From positions 1 to 21,163 of the forward strand of contig JBLIME010000017.1 of the NCBI GenBank assembly GCA_047638515.1: a stretch of DNA of 21,163 nucleotides. The letters run 5' to 3'. Made by a program: the position numbers and the translations under genes. Source of the DNA: CANLBN01 sp047638515. Its GTDB lineage: Bacteria; Pseudomonadota; Gammaproteobacteria; Pseudomonadales; Cellvibrionaceae. How positions within the stretch are numbered: the first letter of the stretch is position 1; every line of letters starts with the position of its first letter. Under the pieces are notes generated by a model. That model made no database searches and was not told the origin of the DNA. It saw only the letters and a list, made by a program, of their open reading frames with translations. Shown one piece after another: positions 12,431 to 20,993 of the stretch.

Positions 12431-14488
12431 TTAGCTCTTTTTCGAGCGCGCTACTATCGCATTTTTATACAGCTGCTTCTCGGCATCCGTTAGGGTGTGT
12501 AGGGGCTTAGCGTTAAGCTGGCTGAGGATGGCATCGCAATCTTTGTTGGTCTGCTGTTCAGTTAACTTATCGATAGTATCGGCGAACTCTTGCTCATAAT
12601 TAAATGACCGATCTTCCTTGTCTCTTTTTAAATCGTCAATTTGATAATATAGCTCACCTTTTTCTAAGTATCCTTGTAATTCTTGGCCTTGCTCTGGTCC
12701 ATACATACCTTGCCAATGAGCCACGATCTGTTCTTTTTTATACTCTGGGCGCTGTTGCAAAAACTCGATAATTTTTAGCAGTAATATCGTGCTCGAGTCC
12801 ATGCAGTGACTGAGTATGTCAGTATCTTCTACTATTTGGGCTAACTTTGGTTTAAACAATAGTAACGCAAGGGCTTTGTTAGACGTTGGGTTTTGCGTCT
12901 TAAGGGTGTTTTTGGTAATGCTTTTATGGTCGCTAGAAAGCGGAGCCACTTGGTAATTATCGTCAGTTGGATGTTGCCAGTTTTGGTCGGTTTGTCCGCT
13001 CTCGTTAGTTGAATAATCCGTGGCCGAATCATAGGATTTAGAATAATTTGCGCGCGTAGAATCCTTGTTTGTTTTGGTTTTGGACGGGTAAGGCGCCACT
13101 GGCTGGTAACTTGTGGGCGTAGATTCTGTCTGAGCCGTTTGTGCGGGTGCCGGACTTTGCGCCTTTGGTAGCTCGCTGAGTAAGGTCATGATGGTATCGA
13201 TATTAAGCTTGGTGCGATTAGCTAATTGCTGAAACATCAACTCGCGATAGATACCGCGGGGCAACTCGTCGAGCATAGGTGCCGTTAGCTTGCAGAGGTG
13301 AGCGCGACCCTCCATTGTCTGCGAGTCGATATTACGACCTATCTCATCAAATAAAAAACTTTCAAGGGGTGTTGCGCCCTCTATCAGTTTGGTGAATTTA
13401 TCGGCGCCAATTTGACGTATTAATGTATCGGGATCTTCGCCCTCTGGTAAATATAAAAATTTAACCTTGCGTCCATCTTCCATCGTTGGCAACGAGTTCT
13501 CAAGTGCGCGTCTTGCCGCCTTGCGTCCCGCCGCATCGCCATCAAAACAAAATACGATTTCATTGGTAAAGCGAAACGCACGCGCGAGATGATCGGCACC
13601 ACAAGCTGTACCCAAGGTTGCAACTCCGTAACGAATATCAAATTGCGCCAAAGCAACAACATCCATGTAACCCTCAACGACTAGCAGGCGTGGCAGTTGT
13701 TTGTAGGCCTGTCTCGCCTCGTACAGTCCATAGAGCTCTTTACCCTTCGAAAAGATAGGCGTCTCTGGAGAGTTTAAATATTTGGGCTTGTCGTTGCCGA
13801 GCACGCGGCCACCAAAGCCAATCACGCGTCCTCGGGTGTCGCGAATAGGAAACATAATGCGATCGCGAAAACGATCGTAGAGCCGTTCTTTTTCCTCGTT
13901 GTTTATAAGCATACCGGCTTCAAGTAGGCGATCTTGCTTTTCGTTAGAACTGCCAATGCTACCCGATAGGTTATCCCAGCCAGGCGGGGCATAACCAATG
14001 CCGAAGTCTTTGGCTATGCGACCACTTAAACCTCTATTTTTTAAATAGCTTACGGCTTTATCACGGCTATCACTCTCGCGTAATTGGCGTTCGTAAAACT
14101 CACTAGAAGCCTCCATTAAAGTATATAGGGTGTTGCGGGCCTGCTCCTGTGCTTGCTGATGCGCGCGCTGCTTGGGGTCGGCATTTTCTTCGCGAGGCAC
14201 CGTTAAGCCCGCCAGTTTAGCAAGGCTTTCAACAGCGTCTGGGAACGCTAGGCGCTCGTACTCCATCAAAAATCCGAGTGCATTGCCGGTGGCGCCACAG
14301 CCAAAGCAATAGTAAAACTGTTTATCTGGACTTACGCTGAAGGAGGGACTTTTTTCATCGTGAAAAGGGCAGCAAGCCGAGTAGTTCTTGCCGCTTTTCT
14401 TAAGTTTTACGCGATGGTCGATGACTTCAACAATATCGATGCGTTCGATTAAGTCATCGATAAAAGCTCTAGGTATATTGCCGGCCAT
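12431..14488 (-). CDS. dnaG: DNA primase DnaG
   Basis: Makes RNA primers at the replication fork with helicase DnaB. The N-terminal CHC2 zinc domain has ligands C40, H43, C61 and C64 (CCPFHDEKSPSFSVSPDKQF, then YYCFGCGATGNALGF). The core contains GIGYAPPGWDNL and DRFRDRIMFPIRDTRGRVIG. The TOPRIM centre shows LLVVEGYMDVVALAQFDI (about 265-282) and FCFDGDAAGRKAAR (about 310-323), which provide the metal-binding acidic residues. At 685 residues it is about 100 longer than E. coli DnaG. The extra length is a Ser/Thr/Gln/Asn-rich linker at about 440-535, before the C-terminal helicase-binding domain. The ATG has no strong Shine-Dalgarno. Downstream is rpoD. Upstream, where rpsU/yqeY would normally stand, there is instead a long non-coding stretch and an oppositely oriented ABC transporter gene. 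Confidence 0.98.
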   Translation of the reverse strand: MAGNIPRAFIDDLIERIDIVEVIDHRVKLKKSGKNYSACCPFHDEKSPSFSVSPDKQFYYCFGCGATGNALGFLMEYERLAFPDAVESLAKLAGLTVPREENADPKQRAHQQAQEQARNTLYTLMEASSEFYERQLRESDSRDKAVSYLKNRGLSGRIAKDFGIGYAPPGWDNLSGSIGSSNEKQDRLLEAGMLINNEEKERLYDRFRDRIMFPIRDTRGRVIGFGGRVLGNDKPKYLNSPETPIFSKGKELYGLYEARQAYKQLPRLLVVEGYMDVVALAQFDIRYGVATLGTACGADHLARAFRFTNEIVFCFDGDAAGRKAARRALENSLPTMEDGRKVKFLYLPEGEDPDTLIRQIGADKFTKLIEGATPLESFLFDEIGRNIDSQTMEGRAHLCKLTAPMLDELPRGIYRELMFQQLANRTKLNIDTIMTLLSELPKAQSPAPAQTAQTESTPTSYQPVAPYPSKTKTNKDSTRANYSKSYDSATDYSTNESGQTDQNWQHPTDDNYQVAPLSSDHKSITKNTLKTQNPTSNKALALLLFKPKLAQIVEDTDILSHCMDSSTILLLKIIEFLQQRPEYKKEQIVAHWQGMYGPEQGQELQGYLEKGELYYQIDDLKRDKEDRSFNYEQEFADTIDKLTEQQTNKDCDAILSQLNAKPLHTLTDAEKQLYKNAIVARSKKS

Positions 14489-15700
14489 GGTTGTTGTCTA
14501 CGATAGAACGTGAAAGTTAAATTGAGTCTTCGGGCCTGTAGCGGTGAGAGTGTCAGCACAATGAAAATAATTCTGCGGCTTAAATACTTCAGCGAGCAAG
14601 ATCGCATCTCTGTTTGTTGCGATCAGCTTTAGTAGAAAAGTAGTTATGAATGCTTGCGCTTTAACACCAGTTCCTCTGGCTATTTTACGAAAAATGAAGC
14701 TACTATAACCACTCGATCGAGCCTGTTTTTCCGCTGACACAATCATTTTTTTAATGCTATCGGGCGAGATTGCTATTTAAGCTGATCGTTACAGTAAATA
14801 GTATCACAACTAGTTTATTGGGATATTTATTTGCGACCCTACCCAACAAATAAGTCTTGAAGCCCTGTAAAAGTGGGCAAGCTTTAACGAGGATGTAAGG
14901 ATAGATGATCAATGTTTACGCATCCGCTCAACAGCAGAACTGACAAGCAGTTGTCTACGTCATTTAGCCAGAGATTTTGCAAGGCATCATGAATTGATAA
15001 AATGAAGTTGGTCGCTTGCAGTAGATGAAGAAAAATGACGATAAGTATAAATAAGTACGAGAAAAACACGTCCTCTCAACAATAATGCTGCGATGGCGGC
15101 AGTGAATCTAGGGCTGTGGCAACTTTATTGCTGTAAGCTCGCATTAAATGTAGAGGGGGCCCGTATAAGGCCTTATTGCAAAGCTAGTCGTCTTATTCTT
15201 AGATGTAGGCGATCTCTGCAGGTTAAGTGCGTTTTCAACACAGTGCTCAGTGTGTTTTGTTAAAGTGTATGACTTCGGGCTAAGACTTAAGCTTATCTTA
15301 TGGCGATGATTGTTCGTGCTGTTGCGGTGCGGAGACCATCACAGTTCAAACAGTTCTCCAAGCTCAAAAAACCTGGTGTCTGTTGCCGCTACGATACAGA
15401 TCGTATAAAAGTCGATAACGGTAGTTAATTACAGCGGTTGATTTATTGTTGCCGGATAAAAGGTGGCAACATGCTATCGGCAGCGAACTGTCAGGCACCT
15501 CGGCTATAACCCTCGATATACTCTACTGGCTGTCGAGTTCGTTCGCAGCTTATGTGATGGTCATGCGCTCCTGCATTTGTATACTTCCCAGTAACTCTTA
15601 ATGGGTCCGCACTTCCGGCGTGCAGCTATTACGCATGCACAAAACTCTTTAAGGCGGCGAGCTCCACCCCGCCCAATTAAATAATAAATATGGTTTATAT
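14489..15700. other. About 1.2 kb without a recognisable gene
   Basis: Short open frames occur on the minus strand (for example 14498-14746 and 14884-15069), but neither resembles a known protein or has a good start site. A weak hairpin with a T-run, AACACA (15237-15242) and TGTGTT (15251-15256), could terminate plus-strand transcripts. GGCGG/CCGCC at about 15653-15673 forms a possible stem just before the ABC gene. The dnaG promoter should lie near the left end and the ABC gene promoter near the right, but I could not place either with confidence. Confidence 0.5.
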
Positions 15701-17602
15701 ATGACAGTGCTTGGGCTATTTTGGCAAAAGGTACGACAGGTTTTTAGCGTTTTTAGTTACGGCTGGCAGGCTATTGGGTTAGTTTGGCAGACATCAGCAC
15801 CCTATACACTTTGGCTCGCAGCGCTTACCTTGGTGGCGGGCATTTTACCGGCAGCCGTAGCGTACGTCGGTAAGCTAATTGTCGACGGTGTGTTGGCGGC
15901 ATCAAGCAGTTTTAGTGAAATAACCTTTGCTAATTCTACGGGTCTACTCGAACAGTTTTTTTCACTCGAGATGTCATCCCAGCTTGTCGTTGTGTTTGCG
16001 ATCGAGGCCGTGCTGGTTATCCTGCTAATGTTGTCCCAGCGTGGCATTTCAATCATTCAATCGTTATTTAGGGGTCTGCTAGGGCATCGAGTCAATATGA
16101 TGATCTTGGAGAAGGCTCAAACTCTTAGTCTTTCTCAATTCGAAGATTCGGAACTCTACGATAAGCTTGTCAGGGCAAGGCGCGAGGCATCGACGCGACC
16201 ACTAGGGCTGGTTAATAAAACGTTTGGTCTTTTACAAAATGCCATCGGTCTCACCGGTTTCGGAATTTTGTTAGTTCAGTTTTCGCCTTGGATCATTGTT
16301 TTGCTGATTATTGCGGCTTTACCGGGCTTCATGGCAGAGGCGTTTTTTTCGAACAAGGCGTTTGGTTTGTTTCGTTGGCGCTCACCTGAGGCGCGCGAGC
16401 AAAATTATCTAGAAACTCTGATTGCACGCGAAGATAATGTTAAGGAAATAAAACTATTTGGCCTCGGTGGCCTATTTATTAAACGCTATACCGCTATTTT
16501 TAAGAAGCTTTACAAAGAAGACCGCAACCTCACACTTCGCCGCGATAGTTGGGGGCTAGTTATGGACGTGTTTGCGAGTATCATTTTTTATGGTGCTTTT
16601 GCATGGGTCATCATGTCGACGGTTCTTGGCCAGACGACAATTGGCGAGATGACGATGTATTTAATAGTGTTCAAGCAGGGTCAGTCAGCGATTAAGGCAA
16701 GCTTAAGTTCTATTAGTGGTATGTATGAAGATAACCTGTACCTGTCTAATCTTTATGAATTTCTTGAACAGCCGGGGCTTGAGCGCACGGGACTAGTCAA
16801 AGAGGGAGCTGTGGTCAATGATGGTATTCGCTTTGAGGATGTGACCTTCTATTATGATATTTACACCGGTGAAAGCGGAGAATCTACTCGAAATGCGCTG
16901 CCTGCTTTGCAGGAAGTCTCTTTTCATATCCCACCCGGTGCAAGTCTTGCTATTGTCGGCGAGAATGGTTCAGGTAAGACCACCTTAATTAAGCTGCTAA
17001 CGCGTTTATACACCCCGACTAGTGGCCGTATTTTATTAGACGGAACCGATTTGCAAGACTGGGATAGTCGAGCGTTACATCAGCAAATGGGGGTGATATT
17101 TCAAGACTTTATCCGCTATCAGCTGTTGGTGGGCGAAAACATCGGTGTTGGCCGTGTCGAACAAATTGACGATAAGGTGCTTTGGCAGGAGGCTGCTAAG
17201 AAAGGTCGCGCTGAAGATTTTATCGCAGATCTTCCTAGCGGTTACCAAACTCAACTTGGACGCTGGTTTAAGAATGGTATCGAACTTTCGGGTGGGCAGT
17301 GGCAAAAGATGGCATTGGCGCGTGCGTTTATGCGAAAAGATGCACGTATACTTATTTTGGACGAGCCTACAGCTGCCATGGATGCTCAGGCTGAGGCAGA
17401 CATATTCAACGAATTTAATGCCAACATGGTCGACAAGATCACCATTTTAATTTCCCATCGCTTTTCTACCGTGCGCACCGCCAACACTATCATTGTTATG
17501 GATAAAGGAGCCGTGCTCGAAATGGGTTCACATAAAGAATTGGTTGCACAAAGAGGTATTTATGCGCGTCTGTTTGCCTTACAGGCGAGGGGTTACCAGT
17601 GA
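15701..17602 (+). CDS. ABC exporter, fused membrane and ATPase domains (type IV half-transporter)
   Basis: A 633-residue half-transporter that would act as a dimer in the inner membrane. The first 350 or so residues hold about six hydrophobic segments, among them LVAGILPAAVAYVGKLIVDG and IIVLLIIAALPGF. The coupling-helix region reads ETLIAREDNVKEIKLFGLGG. The ATPase domain has Walker A GENGSGKTTLIK (about 420-431), a Q-loop in MGVIFQDFIRY, the signature LSGGQWQKMALARAF (from about 529), Walker B ILILDEPTAAMDAQ (about 549-562) and the H-loop ISHRFSTVR. All catalytic motifs are intact. It belongs to the broad MsbA/bacteriocin/multidrug exporter group; the substrate cannot be told. It stands alone on the plus strand between dnaG and yqeY, with a poor ribosome site and long upstream non-coding DNA, so it probably has its own regulation. 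Confidence 0.9.
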   Translation: MTVLGLFWQKVRQVFSVFSYGWQAIGLVWQTSAPYTLWLAALTLVAGILPAAVAYVGKLIVDGVLAASSSFSEITFANSTGLLEQFFSLEMSSQLVVVFAIEAVLVILLMLSQRGISIIQSLFRGLLGHRVNMMILEKAQTLSLSQFEDSELYDKLVRARREASTRPLGLVNKTFGLLQNAIGLTGFGILLVQFSPWIIVLLIIAALPGFMAEAFFSNKAFGLFRWRSPEAREQNYLETLIAREDNVKEIKLFGLGGLFIKRYTAIFKKLYKEDRNLTLRRDSWGLVMDVFASIIFYGAFAWVIMSTVLGQTTIGEMTMYLIVFKQGQSAIKASLSSISGMYEDNLYLSNLYEFLEQPGLERTGLVKEGAVVNDGIRFEDVTFYYDIYTGESGESTRNALPALQEVSFHIPPGASLAIVGENGSGKTTLIKLLTRLYTPTSGRILLDGTDLQDWDSRALHQQMGVIFQDFIRYQLLVGENIGVGRVEQIDDKVLWQEAAKKGRAEDFIADLPSGYQTQLGRWFKNGIELSGGQWQKMALARAFMRKDARILILDEPTAAMDAQAEADIFNEFNANMVDKITILISHRFSTVRTANTIIVMDKGAVLEMGSHKELVAQRGIYARLFALQARGYQ

Positions 17603-17646
17603 TCAAAAAGAAGCGGCTCGGGTTGAACGCGGGCGCACTAAATTTA

Positions 17647-17665
17647 GGGCTTGTGAGTTGAGCCC
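17647..17665. terminator. Weak hairpin between convergent ABC gene and yqeY
   Basis: GGGCT (17647-17651) and AGCCC (17661-17665) pair around nine bases, between the two convergent stops. There is no proper U-tract on the plus strand; on the minus strand CTAAATTT follows. A weak shared terminator is possible. Confidence 0.3.
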
Positions 17666-17715
17666 CTAGGTGCACTGCTATTAGTTAAACAAGAAAGAAA
17701 TATACCGAGTGGGTC

Positions 17716-18165
17716 TTAGTTTAGCTTGGCCTTGAGTAAACTGCTAATTTTGCCAATATCGGCGCGGCCTTGGATCTTTGGCTTAAGAATAGCCATTACT
17801 TGCCCCATGGCTTTCATGCCAGTGGCCTCGACTTGATCGAGGGCGTCTTCAATTAGCGCGCTAATTTCTTCGGGTGTAAGCGCTTGAGGTAAAAATTCGC
17901 TAATAACGCCAATTTCGAAAGTTTCTTGGTCGGCGAGTTCTTGTCTCTCAGCATCTTCATACTGCTTAACGGAGTCGCGACGCTGCTTTATCATTTTATC
18001 CAAAACGGCTAGTACGCGAGCATCGTCTAGCTCGATGCGCTCGTCGACTTCAATACGCTTGAATTCTGCTTGCATCAATCGAATGACGCCAAGACGTTGC
18101 TTGGCGCGAGCCTTCATGGCTAGCTTCATCTCATCTTTAATCGTACTTTGGATTTCGGAACTCAT
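17716..18165 (-). CDS. yqeY: GatB/YqeY-domain protein
   Basis: A 149-residue cytosolic protein of the YqeY family, related to the tail domain of GatB, the amidotransferase subunit that binds tRNA. Its exact role is not established; tRNA-linked functions have been proposed. It reads IKDEMKLAMKARAKQRLGVI, RLMQAEFKRIEVDERIELDD, MIKQRRDSVKQYEDAERQEL and ISEFLPQALTPEEISALIED. It closes with the family signature GMKAMGQVMAILKPKIQGRA and DIGKISSLLKAKL. Length is normal. It follows rpsU on the same strand, separated by the rpsU terminator. The rpsU-yqeY-dnaG order is conserved in many gammaproteobacteria; here dnaG is displaced by the ABC transporter segment. Confidence 0.96.
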   Translation of the reverse strand: MSSEIQSTIKDEMKLAMKARAKQRLGVIRLMQAEFKRIEVDERIELDDARVLAVLDKMIKQRRDSVKQYEDAERQELADQETFEIGVISEFLPQALTPEEISALIEDALDQVEATGMKAMGQVMAILKPKIQGRADIGKISSLLKAKLN

Positions 18166-18200
18166 GGTAATATCTTCATTAGAAGTTAAATTTCAGATGC

Positions 18201-18227
18201 AAAAAAGCCTTTGCGTGAGGCAAAGGC
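18201..18227 (-). terminator. Strong intrinsic terminator after rpsU
   Basis: On the minus strand GCCTTTGC and GCAAAGGC (18220-18227 and 18207-18214) form a perfect eight-pair stem with a five-base loop, directly followed by TTTTTT (complement of 18201-18206). It lies 70 bases past rpsU and before yqeY, so it limits read-through and would let rpsU be made in excess of the downstream genes. Confidence 0.9.
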
Positions 18228-18297
18228 GATGCGATGTTCTAAATTACCATGGAGAGGAGCTCTTCAATTTGAGCTTCGTACCCATCAATAAAGAAGA

Positions 18298-18513
18298 TCA
18301 ATACAGGCGGTGAAACTTTTTAGATTCGCGCTGCACTTTTTTAGCGTGACGTTTAACAGCAGCGGCAGCTTTACGCTTGCGCACAGTTGTTGGCTTTTCG
18401 TAATTTTCACGACGACGAATTTCAGATAAAACGCCTGCTTTCTCGCAAGAGCGTTTAAAACGGCGCAGAGCGATATCAAATGGCTCGTTTTCTTTTAGTT
18501 TAACAAAGGGCAT
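18298..18513 (-). CDS. rpsU: 30S ribosomal protein S21
   Basis: A 71-residue basic protein of the small ribosomal subunit, needed for efficient initiation. The sequence is the family standard: MPFVKLKENEPFDIALRRFK, RSCEKAGVLSEIRRRENYEK and PTTVRKRKAAAAVKRHAKKV, ending KKFHRLY. The ATG has a clear Shine-Dalgarno (AGGAAG) five bases upstream. A sigma-70 promoter lies about 80 bases upstream and an intrinsic terminator follows. It is divergent from tsaD, the usual gammaproteobacterial arrangement. Confidence 0.99.
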   Translation of the reverse strand: MPFVKLKENEPFDIALRRFKRSCEKAGVLSEIRRRENYEKPTTVRKRKAAAAVKRHAKKVQRESKKFHRLY

Positions 18514-18588
18514 GAATCTTCCTGTGCGTAGTTAATTTTTTAAATCTTCGTGAAACCTATGATTAATAGACTCCTTCAAGGGGCGCAG

Positions 18589-18617
18589 ATTCTACACATT
18601 CACAGTGCCGACTACAA
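18589..18617 (-). promoter_or_regulatory. Sigma-70 promoter of rpsU
   Basis: On the minus strand TTGTAG (complement of 18612-18617) and TAGAAT (complement of 18589-18594) are separated by exactly 17 bases. The -10 is preceded by TGTG, an extended -10 element. Transcription would begin about 70 bases before the rpsU ATG. Confidence 0.7.
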
Positions 18618-18909
18618 GTGCTTTGCAAGGCTGATTAGTGTTTTTAGCATTTTGCCAAGGCTTTCGAGCGATCCGCGAACAGGTGAACTGTTCAAAAAAA
18701 CTTAATTTAGATTTATTTCTCCACTAATATCGTCGTTTTACAAATGCCTGTTTTTGATCGACAGCGCGCTGTGGGCTACAAGCCGACAGAAATAGACTCC
18801 AAATGAGTTGCCGCGCAATAGCCGCTACTCGTAGATTGTCTTGTAGCCTAGTCGGGTAGATAGTTAAGGCCAATTTTGACAAGACTTTCAGGCTCTTTTG
18901 AAGGGCTTC

Positions 18910-18918
18910 TGGTATGAT
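18910..18918 (+). promoter_or_regulatory. Possible extended -10 promoter of tsaD
   Basis: TGGTATGAT gives a TGN extended -10 with hexamer TATGAT (18913-18918), about 80 bases before tsaD. No good -35 stands at the standard distance; a consensus TTGACA at 18876-18881 is 31 bases away, too far. Confidence 0.35.
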
Positions 18919-19000
18919 ATCTGCGTATGAGTAATACCATGACAAGCTTTAAAGTTATTGGGTAAAAAAGCAGCCGGAGCTGATGCAAAGTGGAATTTAA

Positions 19001-20071
19001 ATGATAATTTTAGGTATCGAGACGTCTTGTGATGAGACGGGCGTCGCGCTATACGATAGCGTTAGGGGCTTATTAGGCCATGACTTGTATAGTCAGATAG
19101 AAGTGCACAGTGAGTATGGCGGTGTTGTACCGGAGCTGGCATCTCGCGATCACGTACGCAAATTATTGCCTTTACTTGATAAGTTATTAAAGCGTTGCGA
19201 ACTTCGTAAAACTGACATCGATGGTGTCGCCTATACCCAAGGTCCTGGTCTCGTAGGGGCCCTGATGGTGGGCGCTTGCACGGGTCAAGCGCTGGCCTTT
19301 AGTATGGATGTGCCTGCGATTGGCGTACACCACATGGAGGGTCACTTACTGGCACCAATGCTCGAGAAGACTGCGCCCGCATTTCCTTTTGTTGCACTAT
19401 TAGTTTCTGGCGGGCACACACAGCTAGTGCGTGTCGACGGTATTGGCGTGTATAAATTGTTAGGTGAATCTCTCGACGACGCAGCGGGAGAAGCTTTCGA
19501 TAAGGCGGCCAAAATGTTGGATCTCGATTACCCAGGTGGGCCAAACATTGCGCGTTATGCGCTGAAGGGTAATCCCGATCGCTTCAAGTTTCCGCGTCCG
19601 ATGACTGATCGGCCCGGACTTGATTTTAGTTTTAGCGGCCTAAAAACTTTCACCTTGAACACAGTGACCAGGCATGCTCAAACAACGAATAATCACGATG
19701 ACGATTGTAATATTGGCTTGCCCAATGAGCAGACCTGTGCAGATATCGCCTATGCTTTTCAGGATGCGGTTGTCGATACCCTGGTGATTAAATGTCGTCG
19801 TGCCCTCGAGCAAGAAAATTTATCGCGTCTAATTATTGCCGGCGGCGTTTCGGCAAACGAATGTCTGCGCACACGCCTCGAGCAAGCTCTCAGTAAAATA
19901 AGTGGGTCTGTTTTTTACGCTCGCCATGAATTTTGTACAGATAACGGTGCAATGATCGCCTACGCCGGCTGTCAGCGTCTGTTAGCTGGGCAAACGGATA
20001 GTTTAGGACTTAGCGTTAAAGCCCGCTGGCCTCTAGGCGAACTTAACGGCCTTGGAGTCAACTGTGGGTAA
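19001..20071 (+). CDS. tsaD: tRNA threonylcarbamoyladenosine transferase TsaD
   Basis: With TsaB and TsaE, it transfers threonylcarbamoyl from TC-AMP to A37 of ANN-reading tRNAs. It begins MIILGIETSCDETGVALYDS, the family N-terminus. Metal ligands H111 and H115 are in HHMEGHLLAP. The nucleotide-binding LLVSGGHTQLV, LLGESLDDAAGEAFDKAAKM, and GGPNIARYA follow. The C-terminal half carries RPGLDFSFSGLKT, IIAGGVSANECLRTRLE and CTDNGAMIAYAG. At 356 residues it is slightly longer than E. coli TsaD (337); the extra residues include an Asn/Asp-rich insertion at about 226-240. The ribosome site is weak (GTGGAA). The 3' end overlaps folB by eight bases. Its substrates include the Ile2-type tRNAs of this genome. 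Confidence 0.98.
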   Translation: MIILGIETSCDETGVALYDSVRGLLGHDLYSQIEVHSEYGGVVPELASRDHVRKLLPLLDKLLKRCELRKTDIDGVAYTQGPGLVGALMVGACTGQALAFSMDVPAIGVHHMEGHLLAPMLEKTAPAFPFVALLVSGGHTQLVRVDGIGVYKLLGESLDDAAGEAFDKAAKMLDLDYPGGPNIARYALKGNPDRFKFPRPMTDRPGLDFSFSGLKTFTLNTVTRHAQTTNNHDDDCNIGLPNEQTCADIAYAFQDAVVDTLVIKCRRALEQENLSRLIIAGGVSANECLRTRLEQALSKISGSVFYARHEFCTDNGAMIAYAGCQRLLAGQTDSLGLSVKARWPLGELNGLGVNCG

Positions 20072-20414
20072 AATTTTAGTAAAGCAGCTTAGGCTAGAAA
20101 CCATCATTGGCTTGTTCCCTTGGGAGCGAGCGGTCAGGCAGCAGGTGTTTGTCGATCTTGAAATGCAAGTCGATATTGCTAAGGCTGCACAAACGGACGA
20201 TCTAGAATTTGTCGTCAACTATGCCGAGGTTTGTGAGCGCGTGACACTCTTGGCCGACGCGGGTCAATTTAAGCTAATAGAAACATTTGTCGAGCGCATT
20301 GCGGAAATGATCTTGAAGGATTTCGACGTGAGTTGGATTCGAGTCTCGGTACATAAAACTGATGTGATGCCACAGGTGGCTAGTGTTGGTGTCCAAATCG
20401 AGCGTACGCGATAA
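20064..20414 (+). CDS. folB: Dihydroneopterin aldolase FolB
   Basis: Cleaves 7,8-dihydroneopterin to 6-hydroxymethyl-dihydropterin in folate synthesis. I choose GTG at 20064 rather than the TTG at 20052: it has GGAG seven bases upstream and gives the usual N-terminus MGKILVKQLRLETIIGLFPW. The protein has 116 residues, the family norm. Conserved parts are IGLFPWERAVRQ (active-site Glu), VNYAEV (Tyr) and VHKTDVMPQVASVGVQIER (the catalytic Lys position; the usual KPGA is KTDV here). It overlaps the tsaD end by eight bases and shares one base with folK (TAATG), so the three are translationally linked. Confidence 0.94.
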   Translation: MGKILVKQLRLETIIGLFPWERAVRQQVFVDLEMQVDIAKAAQTDDLEFVVNYAEVCERVTLLADAGQFKLIETFVERIAEMILKDFDVSWIRVSVHKTDVMPQVASVGVQIERTR

Positions 20415-20923
20415 TGCCGACTGTGGTCATTGGAGTCGGTAGTAATAGCGATCATAAAAACAATATCAGACAAGCTCTCGATAATTTACAGCGAGAGTTT
20501 GGTAACCTTTTAATATCCCCTATTTACAAGAGTGCACCCGCGGACACTCAAATTAGTAGTGAAAAAATTTCTGCGACTGAAGCCTGCTATTATTTAAACC
20601 TAGTCGTTAGTTTCGAGTCAACGCAAGAGATAGCGATTGTTAAGAGCTGCCTTCGAGCTATCGAACAACAGCAGATGCGCGAACGCAATACTGATATCGT
20701 GAGCATTGATTTAGATTTGCTGTTGTATGGTAGTTGGGTGGGAGACTTGGGTGCACGTAAAATTCCTCACGACGATATCGAGCTTTGTGAGTTTGTATTG
20801 CGCCCACTGGCCGAGTTACTGCCCGAGAACATTCATCCAGTAAACGGCTATACCTATCGACAGCTATGGGAAGATGTAAAGCCGCGTTTGCTGCTAACGC
20901 CGGTGGCCTTTGATTGGACATAA
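20414..20923 (+). CDS. folK: FolK-family hydroxymethyl-dihydropterin pyrophosphokinase, divergent
   Basis: A 169-residue member of the HPPK family, which transfers pyrophosphate from ATP to the FolB product. The start MPTVVIGVGSNSDHKNNIRQ, the YKSAP strand and YYLNLVVSFES are typical. So are the metal-binding SIDLDLLLYG (both Asp retained, as D95 and D97 of E. coli) and RKIPHDDIELCEFVLRPLAE. Compared from memory with E. coli HPPK, the segment before the Asp pair (normally ERWGPRT-LDLD) reads RERNTDIVS-IDLD. It thus lacks the conserved Trp and the Arg equivalent to R92. The Arg after IPH (R121) is Cys. These Args help bind or activate ATP, so the enzyme may be weak or have another role; a second, canonical FolK may exist elsewhere in the genome. 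It starts on the last base of folB. Confidence 0.85.
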   Translation: MPTVVIGVGSNSDHKNNIRQALDNLQREFGNLLISPIYKSAPADTQISSEKISATEACYYLNLVVSFESTQEIAIVKSCLRAIEQQQMRERNTDIVSIDLDLLLYGSWVGDLGARKIPHDDIELCEFVLRPLAELLPENIHPVNGYTYRQLWEDVKPRLLLTPVAFDWT

Positions 20924-20993
20924 ATGCTTTACAAAGTTTCTATTTGGGCTGACAGATGTGAAGCAGCAGCTTCTTTACTAGATTTAAGCAAGT

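Noticed and set aside
14498..14746. 82-codon minus-strand frame directly upstream of dnaG
   Set aside because: No family resemblance and no ribosome site; its apparent position in front of dnaG is not supported by any known operon gene.
14884..15069. 61-codon hydrophobic minus-strand frame
   Set aside because: Short, without a start signal, and in a region with no other coding evidence.
18724..18945. 73-codon minus-strand frame between rpsU and tsaD
   Set aside because: It covers the expected tsaD promoter region, and the protein has no recognisable pattern.
20052..20063. TTG at 20052 as the folB start
   Set aside because: GTG at 20064 has GGAG at ideal spacing and gives the usual FolB N-terminus.
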